Shown piece by piece: positions 12,029 through 18,394 of a stretch of 18,394 bases of DNA (the stretch's first letter is position 1; each line of letters starts with the position of its first letter). The notes under the pieces were generated by a model that was given only the letters and a program-made list of their open reading frames with translations, had not been told where the DNA came from and searched no databases. Origin of the DNA: Spirogloea muscicola (taxonomy: Eukaryota; Streptophyta; Zygnematophyceae; Spirogloeales; Spirogloeaceae); NCBI GenBank assembly GCA_009602725.1, contig WELB01000215.1:64786-83179 (forward strand). Direction: 5' to 3'. Made by a program: the position numbers and the translations under genes.

Positions 12029-12460
12029 AGGCCGCTCTTACCAATGATCCCAAAGCCATTACGTCCATCTTACATGAAAATTTTTGTAATTGGATGTTCA
12101 GAAATGCAAGTTATGCTGATCATGCCCTCCTTGCTGGAAGTGGCCTCTCGTACGCCTTGTGGGCTGTTGATACGGACGAACATGTGCAGATAAGGGGAGA
12201 TGTAAGGCATGTCTTTTGGCTTCTCTCGGACAAAAGCAGCAAATGCTCGAGGAGCCACAACTGCTGAGTGATGCTTGCCCTCTACATCGCTAAGACGCTT
12301 GCAACGTTGCTGGCCAAAATAAGCTTCAAGAACCACAATTTATCGCGGTGGAGTACAGGAATGCTACCAATTTGGGCAGTCTTGGACGAGTTGGTGCAGC
12401 CATCCAGCAAGCACCGATCCGGACAGACGACAGCATCAGGCAGTGTTGTCTACTTGAGTA
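12029..12460 (+). pseudogene. Tentative RAD17-like clamp-loader fragment
   Basis: An exon-like segment at 12029-12201, with AG before it and GT after it, reads NDPKAITSILHENFCNWM and then NASYADHALLAGSG. In RAD17 checkpoint proteins, which load the 9-1-1 clamp at DNA damage, the region after the ATPase has a similar LHEN-aromatic motif followed by an A-S-Y-x-x-D-A-D-L-L block. Weaker echoes follow in other frames: a GMSFGF segment near 12208 and FIAVEYRNATNLGSLG near 12342, resembling the ATEF...WLG part of RAD17. The frame changes and the lack of any ATPase exons in the window suggest a decayed partial copy. Alternatives are exons of an unrecognised gene or chance. An overlapping minus-strand frame (12070-12336) shows no motif. 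The match is from memory, not a search. Confidence 0.35.
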
Positions 12461-13130
12461 AACAACCTCCTGGAATAGCAAGTTAATGTGTCTGTGAAGC
12501 ACTGAGCTTGAAGGAATGCGCTTAATATCTACGTGCTACTATCCAAGAAGCTGTTGCATATGAGTTGGCTACCCATCCTGAACCACCATCGTTAGAAGGT
12601 GTCACACGGCCAAATATGAAGTCCGGAGCTGAACCAAGCAAGTCCTCGATGAGGCAGGTTCACTTTAGCTTAGCCTTGTGAAGCTCACCAACGCTGAGTG
12701 GAGGTCTTCTTGCTACTCGCAGGCTTAAACCGCAATGAAGTTGATAAAGTCGGCCCCAGATAGCCGATAAACCAGATATTGCTTCCGGAGTTCGTCTGAG
12801 ATGACTTCATGAACAGGGCTAGCCAAGGCCAGACCGTATACAATGTGCTTCGGATACTTAGCAGGAATACACTTGCTTGCCAGCTGGAGCAAAAAGATCA
12901 AAGTAGCTTCCTGCTCTTTTTTCTCAAGGCAGGAGAGTGAGCACCGGGTGTAGCTGTGCCGGCTGGGTACGAGCCGGGACCAGGCGAGGCCCCGTACGAG
13001 CCGGGAGGGGCATTGTGGGCTCGTCTGGCTTTGCCCCCGAGCCGGAGCTTAGGGGTTGCGTCGCGGCGGCCCCACCTGCGCCTCTCTGCCACGTATATGT
13101 GCTCACTCGTGGGTACCAGAGAACCCCCCT
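12461..13130. other. Spacer with unassigned open frames
   Basis: A plus frame at 12526-12681 (includes IQEAVAYELATHPEPPSLEG) and a minus frame of about 70 codons at 12725-12945 (includes KYPKHIVYGLALASPVHE) look protein-like but have no recognised motif, start codon or exon partner; frames this long are expected by chance here. Bases 12940-13080 are GC-rich with a duplicated TACGAGCCGGGA (near 12968 and 12994). Confidence 0.4.
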
Positions 13131-13287
13131 AGCCAGCTTATCGGCCCGTTACCAGGACTTCGTGAGGCTCGGATTGGCATCGTCTTATGCTCACCGCGCG
13201 CCTTCCTCTCTAGAGGACCCCATTAGTCAGCTCATTGCCCCGTTACCAAACCTTCGTGAGGCTCTTTTCGGCCTCCCTTTCATTTAA
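13131..13287 (+). repeat. Two direct repeat units, 94-base spacing
   Basis: Units start at 13131 and 13225. Both run AGCCAGCTTAT-like, then CCCGTTACCA, then CTTCGTGAGGCTC, then a GGC/TC-rich end. A related GTGAGGCTCGAATTGGCCTC lies at 17400-17419, just before an L element. This is a diverged local duplication with no coding content seen. Confidence 0.55.
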
Positions 13288-13365
13288 ACCTTGTGCATAA
13301 CTCTGGGCTGGCCTCTCACAGCCACTGCCTTCCAGTGGAAGTGCTGTTCCCTCCGTTTCACTTCA

Positions 13366-13625
13366 TCTCTCCTGCCAGCAATGCCATGAGCGGTGGGCCC
13401 ACTGGGACTGCGACTTCATTGGCTGCCGGGCGGGCGGCAGCTATGGCGGGTCCGCAAAGGTGGGGACGGTGGGGGGCCGGCCGCGAAGAAAGCGGCCAGT
13501 GAGCTGCGCGAGCTGTGGGCGGCCAAACCCGCGTCGGTGCTCCGGCTGCCGGCCGCCGGGGATCGACGGCGGCGCACCTGCTTGTTGCGGCTCGGGCCCC
13601 ACCTCCCGACCCGCAAGCTCGCTTA
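13366..13625 (+). repeat. Dispersed GC-rich repeat R1, copy 1
   Basis: It matches 17627-17893 through shared blocks in the same order: TCTCCTGCCAGCAA, CACTGG, TGGCTGC, GGCGGGTCCG, GGGGG-rich run, CGGCCAGTGA, and GGCTCGGGCCCC(A/G)CCTCCC. It directly abuts the truncated cysteine-rich copy 3, taking the place of the missing exon 1 and first part of exon 2. Minus-strand frames are open in both copies, probably because of GC content. Confidence 0.65.
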
Positions 13626-13643
13626 TAGTGAAGAAGAAGAACC

Positions 13644-14386
13644 CTGATCAGCACGGATTACTACCCAAAGAACTTCCCGACGGCTCTTCGCCTGTCTTAG
13701 TGCTAGTCCTTCGCACTCCGGCTCCTTCAGACCTTGTCCATTCCTTTGGGCTGGCCTTTCCCAGCCACCAGTCAGCTTGGCCGCGCTTTCTTCTTTGCTA
13801 GTGTACCTGGCCACACGAACGCCTCATAGCAAGGCGCTCACATCGCCTGACTTTTGCAACGAGACTCAGGAGCGCTTCGAGGGGCTCCGTCGCGAGAGGC
13901 TTCTTGCCGATGACTCGCAATGCACAAAAGCAGGAGCCGGCTTTGATTGCATGGCTTCGGAGTGTACAAAGACAGGAGGGACTGCAGGCATGGGCTGTGG
14001 CTGCCAGGGCAACTGCTGCCCCTCAGGTACATCTTAAATGTATGTTGCGTTTGCTGACAGACTTCTCTCTTTGGGTACACAATTATCTATTGCTTGGCAG
14101 GTTGACAACTTCTTATGACAACACTATATCTCTTGCTGCTCTTGACAGGTACGAACAAAGGCGAGCCTTGCAAATGCACAGCTGTTGGTGTTGCTGCGGC
14201 TGGGAAGAGCGTGCTTGTCGTGCTCTTCCTGCCAACCCGGCATGCACAAATATCAATTCAGGAAAGAACGGACTTAGGCTGCAAGTAAGGAGTGTGCAAG
14301 AACAAATGTGAATTGCGATCTCAATGGCGGCTGTATCGGGTTTTATGGATAAGAATCTCAATCCCTTCTGCAGTTGCACAGCTAAG
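13644..14386 (+). pseudogene. Secreted cysteine-rich protein, copy 3, truncated and interrupted
   Basis: Homology to copy 2 begins abruptly in mid-exon 2 (YYPKNFPTALR block at 13656-13692). Exon 1 and the first part of exon 2 are absent and replaced by repeat R1. About 100 bases of S element split the codons just before the CTWPHE block, adding stops. One base is lost near 13855 before the TGC of the next block. FEGLRRERLLADD and a GMGCGCQGNCC block remain, ending at a GT donor after 14026. Exon 3 starts at 14149 after a 122-base intron, with the same phase as copy 2 (GTNKGEPCKC), then shifts frame at least twice (ACRALPANPACTN, then a VNCDLNGGC-like block, then DKNLNPFCSC). This is clearly dead; the exon and splice layout confirms common descent with copies 1 and 2. 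Confidence 0.85.
13701..13802 (+). repeat. S element inserted in exon 2 of cysteine-rich copy 3
   Basis: TGCTAGT at 13701-13707 and 13796-13802 brackets an 88-base S element in plus orientation: CCTTCGCACTCCGGCTCC, CAGACCTTGTCCATTCC, the hairpin GGGCTGGCCTTTCCCAGCC, then GGCCGCGCTTTCTTCTT. Copies 1 and 2 lack it at the homologous point. The direct repeat is a candidate target-site duplication, but the edge is uncertain because the related copy at 17261 also has CTAG next to this end, and 12 extra bases precede the left repeat. Confidence 0.75.
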
Positions 14387-15720
14387 TACCGTCAGTTGGA
14401 CAAACGTAACTACTAAATAGAGGTCTTTTCAGTGTAGCAGGCTACTTGTCATAATAGAGTAATAATCGAAGTAGACGGCAAGCAAGCAGAGGTATCTACT
14501 TCTGAGAAAGTTGCTTCAGACAATGATATGAAGTATCCGCTTGCCTGCACAGGCCTTAGTACTTGTGCACTTGAATCGAGATCTGCATTTACTTAGTGCA
14601 AGGTCTTGGTTATGCTTGTGCACAAGTACTTGTGAAGTCGATCTTCAGGCTGGTTACACCAGATCTGGCGTTGCATAAATTGCTAATGGTGCAGTAAGAG
14701 GAGAAGCAGCACCAGTTCGTCCTTCATTGTGTCGGATTAGATGCAAGTAGGTCAGACGTGAACAGATGTAAACATATGTACTACTTGATTATTCGCTTCA
14801 AGGCCACAATTTCTCCATAGTAGCTTGTAATGACGGGCAGTGCTAGTTTGTATTCCTGTTCTGCATCCGCTCGAACGGAGTCAAGCTGTAAGAGGTACAG
14901 CTACATGCTCACAAGTGTGTATGGCAATTACACAAGACTGGCTCATAGCCCCGCAACACACCCGCTCACCCGCTCACAAGCGCATATTGCAGTATACATA
15001 CATATAGAAAACTCGCTCACAGCCCGCACAAACGCTGCTGGCTTTCATGTATCACAGGAGCGTATAGCTTATGCACAGCTGTGCATGAGCTACATAGCCG
15101 GCCCATCAAGAAGCTGACCGACCTTCCAATGTGAGCAGCCAAGATGGGCCCGCTGCTTGTGACTGAGTGAGCAAAGGAGCAATGAAATACTAGGCCGCGC
15201 AGGCAAAAGCGCAAGTGGCTCCCAATTTGCTTGCGGCAGAGCAACAACAGCAGTCGCAAGGGACGCCCCTCCTCAAGACGCCGGTGCATCGAGCCAAGCG
15301 CTGCCTGGGTGCCGCTGGCGACGCTTTCACTTCTTTCACAGTCGCTTGCTTGACGCGCTGCTTCTTCTGACGTCCCCTGAAGGTGGCGGCTGCGCCTGAG
15401 GCCGGTCGGAGCACGCGTGGGGAGCAAGATTTGCCCTGATCTCAATCCTCAAGCAGGTCATTCTTTCTGCCTTTTAGATGCCCGCTCAGAAACGGCATCC
15501 TTTGACCAGGTCCTCGGCACATCGACGACCAACCCCCCAGGCTAAGATTGGGTTTGCCAGCTCTTCTCTTGCTGCACCACCGCGTGTCAGTGTATTCGCA
15601 GCGCGCTGGCCCATGCTTTGCACGACAGAGCCGGGCGAGCTCTAGGTGGCACCTTCGTGCCGGCAGAGCCCTCGCTGCTGCCTCTGGCTCTGGCCAGGGG
15701 ACCCACTTCAGCGAGCCTAG
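14387..15720. other. Spacer, no gene recognised; one perfect inverted repeat
   Basis: AGTACTTGTGCAC at 14558-14570 and its complement at 14618-14630 form a 13-base stem with a 47-base loop. Bases 14930-15060 hold CGCTCACA-like strings. A plus frame at about 15193-15370 (AAEQQQQ, TPLLKTPVHRAKR) and a longer minus frame at 15017-15445 overlap, and neither shows a family motif or splice context that convinces. Confidence 0.5.
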
Positions 15721-15892
15721 CATCTCCGACCTGCGGCTGCTTAGCAGAGGTTACTGAGTGATTCGTAGCTGCTTTGTTTCTGTTTCTTAGCGCTTCCCCT
15801 GGCCCCCTTCTCGTACTCTGTTCAATCTTCTGGCTGGTTTTTCGGGCTGGTTTTTCCAGCCCCTATTCTCAATGAGCGAGCACTTTCTTCTT
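15721..15892 (+). repeat. L element, copy 1
   Basis: It shares the blocks CATCTCYGAYCTGCGGCTG, CTTAGCAGRGGTTACTGAGT, CGTAGC, CTTAGCGCTTCCCCTGGCC, CCCTTCTCGTACTCTGTTCA, the hairpin GGGCTGG...CCAGCCCC and GCGAGCACTTTCTT with copies at 16444 and 17425. The hairpin part has a short internal duplication of CTGGTTTTTC. No target-site duplication was found. Confidence 0.75.
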
Positions 15893-16099
15893 CCTTCAAA
15901 AGGGGAATAAGAATTCCTGGATGCTAGAATGATACTTCCACGAAACCAGTTCCCCAGAGCCGGCGGCAGCTGCAGCGGCGGAGGCGGCTGCCACAGACAT
16001 TATCCTATTTGGAATTTCGTGAGAAGTGGCTGACTGCTCTAACATCCCATGAGGCCGGAGGCAGGGCTCTCTGGATCTCGATTGGTGAGGGGGAAGAGG

Positions 16100-16847
16100 G
16101 CGGGGCAGCCTAATGGACCATATAACCGTATCTCAATGAGTCCTCATATTGGACATTGTTTATGATCACAGAAGTCGACGCTAGCTGAGAAGTGGGGCCA
16201 CTGTTACGGGCTTCTGGGGACGCGACAACCGCACGTATGCGACAACCCCAATGCCTTCAGGGCGGCCCCTCCTCGTAGCTTTTTATTGGTGGTTAACTTG
16301 GCAGGACTGATCCGGGGCGGGCGAGCCATAGACGGTCGGTGTAAAGAGAAGTGGAGGGGGCAACCTCCCTCCCGAAAGTCTAGTCAGGGAGTGATCAGGA
16401 TGCCTTGCTTTGAGAGGAGGGAGGGAGGCGAGGGGGCTACAAGCATCTCTGATCTGCGGCTGCTTAGCAGGGGTTACTGAGTGTCTCGTAGCAGCTTTGT
16501 TTCTGTTACTTAGCGCTTCCCCTGGCCCCCTTCTCGTACTCTGTTCATTCTTTTTCGGGCTGGTTGTTCCAGCCCCTATTCTCAATGGGCGAGCACTTTC
16601 TTCTACAAGCGGCCGCGCCGGGCGCCGCCATGGCCGCCAAAGTGGGCGCTGGAGCGCGCGTGCTGGTGCTGGAGCGCGCGTGCCGGCGCCGGAGAGGGGG
16701 AGCGCCAGAAGGGAGGCCCCGTGAGGCGCCATCGGGTTGGCGGCGGGGAGGGAGAGCGGAGCCGCCATGGCCGCCATGACTTGCACGAGGGCCCCACCGC
16801 CCACGTCCGAGCCGGCACGCGCCCCCCACAAGTCGCCACGCCGTCAG
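16100..16847 (+). repeat. Dispersed GC-rich repeat R2, copy B, carrying an L insertion
   Basis: Counterpart of 8447-9026. It is longer because of an L element at 16444-16602 with its duplicated target, and because of a duplicated GTGCTGGAGCGCGCGTGC-type unit at about 16645-16683 that occurs once in copy A. The last 41 bases (16807-16847) are inverted relative to copy A. The open minus frame here is split and shifted relative to copy A, so coding is unlikely. Confidence 0.75.
16437..16609 (+). repeat. L element, copy 2, with 7-base target-site duplication
   Basis: CTACAAG occurs at 16437-16443 and 16603-16609, bracketing a 159-base L element (16444-16602). R2 copy A shows the same flanks joined with a single CTACAAG at 8790-8796. 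This gives exact element ends: CATCTCTGATC at the left, GAGCACTTTCTT at the right. No terminal inverted repeats and no coding frame are seen, which fits a non-autonomous retroelement better than a DNA transposon. Polymerase III boxes are not clear. Confidence 0.85.
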
Positions 16848-17010
16848 CCGATACATTGTTTAGGCAGAGTCTAGGGCAAACTAAACAGGGCTACATAAAA
16901 CGGAGACCGAAATTGAGGTGCCTAAGCTGACATCAGTACCCCACCGGTGAGCACAAACAAATCTGACAAGCTAACTTGGGGAGCTGGAGCGCCGCCACGA
17001 AAGCCGGAGG

Positions 17011-17085
17011 AAAGAGAAAGCGCGGCCAGATTGACTGGTGGCGGGGAAAGGCCAGCCCAAAAGAATGGACAAGGTCTGAGGGAGC
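17011..17085 (-). repeat. S element copy
   Basis: AGAGAAAGCGCGGCCAGATT, then GACTGGTGGCGGGGAAAGG, then CCAGCCCAAAAGAATGGACA, then AGGTCTGAGGGAGC. This is nearly the same as the copies at 4051 and 17261. It is non-coding. Confidence 0.75.
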
Positions 17086-17182
17086 TTGAGTGGAGGAAAG
17101 AAGTGCCGAAGGACTACACTACAAAGCGCGAGACGGTGCAGAAGGTCTGAAGGAGCCGGAGTGCTTTGGGAAAGTGCTTATC

Positions 17183-17352
17183 AGTCAATCTGGCCGCGCT
17201 TCCTTCTTTGGGAAAGTGCTCGTCGGCCGCTTCGGACCTTGTCGTCCTTCTCGGGTTCACAAGAAGAAAGCGCGGCCAGATTGACTGGTGTCTAGGAAAG
17301 GCCAGCCCAAAGGAATGGACAAGGTCTGAAGGAGCCGGAGTTCGAAGGACTA
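17183..17352. repeat. Inverted S pair forming a strong hairpin
   Basis: Bases 17183-17208 and 17261-17286 are reverse complements over 26 positions with one mismatch, separated by 52 bases. The right arm starts a full S element in minus orientation running to about 17352, ending in GTTCGAAGGACTAGG. TTCACA before the element (17255-17260) recurs after it (17355-17360), a candidate target-site duplication. Confidence 0.75.
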
Positions 17353-17424
17353 GGATTCACAGCCGTCGCCTCCTTCGGGGAGCACCACTTTCTTTCTTTG
17401 TGAGGCTCGAATTGGCCTCCTCTT

Positions 17425-17600
17425 CGTCTCTGACTTGAGGCTGCTTAGCAGGGGTTACTAAGTGATCCGTAGCTGCTTTGATTTTTGTGTGCTTGTTTTT
17501 CTTAGCGCTTCCCCTGACCCCCTTCTCGACCTGTGTTGATTCTTTTTTGGGCTGGCTTTTCCAGCCCCTATTCTCAAATGCAATGGGCGAGCACTTTCTT
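17425..17600 (+). repeat. L element, copy 3
   Basis: Same block order as the other two L copies, with small insertions (TGTGTGCTTG near 17484, and AATGC before ATGGGCGAGC). It follows directly on GTGAGGCTCGAATTGGCCTC, a sequence related to the repeats at 13131-13287. No target-site duplication is evident. Confidence 0.75.
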
Positions 17601-17626
17601 CACAGTCACGCGCACCGCGCGCTCTC

Positions 17627-17893
17627 TCTCTCCTGCCAGCAACCATGCACATTGCCCCGCCCTCACTGGCTGCTGGGTTGTCGGTGACCTGGGCGGGTCC
17701 GGCAGCCATTGCGGATCGCGATTGGGTGGGGGTGGGGGTGGGGGGGGCGGCCCCAGAAGACCGGCCAGTGATCGGCGAGACTGGGGACGCTTCCACCCGC
17801 AGTCGGTGGTCTGGGGCCATCCAGAACCGACGGTCCTTGGCGCACCCGGGGGCGGCGGCTCGGGCCCCGCCTCCCAACCGCCTAGCTTCGGTC
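17627..17893 (+). repeat. Dispersed GC-rich repeat R1, copy 2
   Basis: Counterpart of 13366-13625, sharing TCTCCTGCCAGCAA, GGCGGGTCCGGCAGC, a long G-rich run, CCGGCCAGTGA and GGCTCGGGCCCCGCCTCCC. Unlike copy 1 it is not joined to a cysteine-rich gene fragment. A 293-codon minus-strand frame spans this repeat and the neighbouring L element; it is treated as non-coding. Confidence 0.65.
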
Positions 17894-18394
17894 AAAACTG
17901 ATATGCATCGTGAATCTCTGTTGTCACGAATCTCTGTTGACGGAGCTGTTACTGATTGCCTACTTCCGATGCTAGTACTCCTTCTGCGAACGGCGCCAAA
18001 TGGCTTTGTAAGGATCGCAGCAAATGCCCCAAAGCATCGCGCATTATCTGAAAGGGCAGAAAGAGAGCCGGTTCTGGGAGTGGAAGAAGGGAAAGCTCTT
18101 CCACTAGATAGCTGTAGTTGAAGGCCGGCCCAGGAAAAAGAAGCTCCCGACTTATTCACGCTCAACTGCACCATACTGCCGCGGTTAGCACGGCGACGGT
18201 CAGAGGGGAGACCGCCATTAAGCTGGCTGGGCCACTTGGGTCGGCGCCGCCCGGCTGTGGAGGCGTCCCGACAGGGGGGGGCTGGCGCACGCACGCCCAA
18301 GACCTGACAAGCTTGCGCGCCAAGCGGGACCCTCGCCAATCAGTGCCAATGGGCGGCCTCCTGGGCGTTGCAACTTGCGGATGGGGAGGGGGGG
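17894..18394. other. Spacer rising to a GC-rich right edge, no gene recognised
   Basis: A short tandem duplication (GAATCTCTGTTG at 17912 and 17928) lies at the left. An S-like scrap (AAGCTCTTCC, GGCCGGCCCAGG) lies near 18092-18134. The last 200 bases are GC-rich with two CCAAT boxes (18336-18340 and 18346-18350), which could belong to the promoter of a gene beyond the window. Confidence 0.45.

Noticed and set aside
12725-12945. Minus-strand frame of about 70 codons containing KYPKHIVYGLALASPVHE
   Set aside because: Protein-like composition but no start, partner exon or known family; the length is within chance expectation.
15193-15370. Plus frame with a short Gln run and basic residues
   Set aside because: No start codon, no splice context, and it overlaps a longer minus frame; nothing distinguishes it from chance.
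16283-16831. 182-codon minus frame in R2 copy B
   Set aside because: It runs through the inserted L element, so it cannot be an ancestral gene, and R2 copy A does not keep it.

Overview
The window looks like nuclear DNA from a streptophyte (a land plant or a close algal relative). It carries GT-AG introns of roughly 110-560 bases, a plant-type VPS37 gene, long GA/CT microsatellites, a tRNA-derived SINE head in an intron and many short dispersed repeats. The species cannot be named from sequence alone. Coding exons are GC-rich and the surrounding spacer is more balanced, with very GC-rich repeat islands.

Layout. Bases 1-2525 hold the body and 3' end of a six-exon VPS37 gene (ESCRT-I subunit); its start codon lies to the left of the window. 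Bases 2526-4594 are spacer filled with decayed copies of a short repeat (called S here) and a 319-base (GA)n tract. A tandem family of secreted cysteine-rich protein genes follows: copy 1 (4904-6238, pseudogene), copy 2 (9778-11134, three exons, intact, 294 residues, 26 cysteines in the predicted mature chain) and copy 3 (13644-14386, truncated, frameshifted and interrupted by an S element). All three share exon boundaries and intron phases as far as they can be compared, and copies 1 and 2 each have a GA/CT microsatellite just upstream. I do not recognise this protein family; it is the best candidate for something undescribed here.

Between copies 2 and 3 lies a probable decayed RAD17-like fragment (12029-12460). 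The right third (15721-17893) is a nest of repeats: three copies of a 160-176 base element (L), more S copies including a strong fold-back hairpin, and second copies of two longer GC-rich repeats (R1, R2) whose first copies sit near the cysteine-rich genes. One L copy sits inside R2 copy B between perfect 7-base duplications, and R2 copy A shows the empty site. L and S share their 3' end (a GGGCTGG...CCAGCC hairpin followed by TTTCTT), as expected of short retroelements using a common reverse transcriptase.

The VPS37 gene and the cysteine-rich genes have no evident functional link. The cluster reads as a birth-and-death gene family being broken up by repeats.
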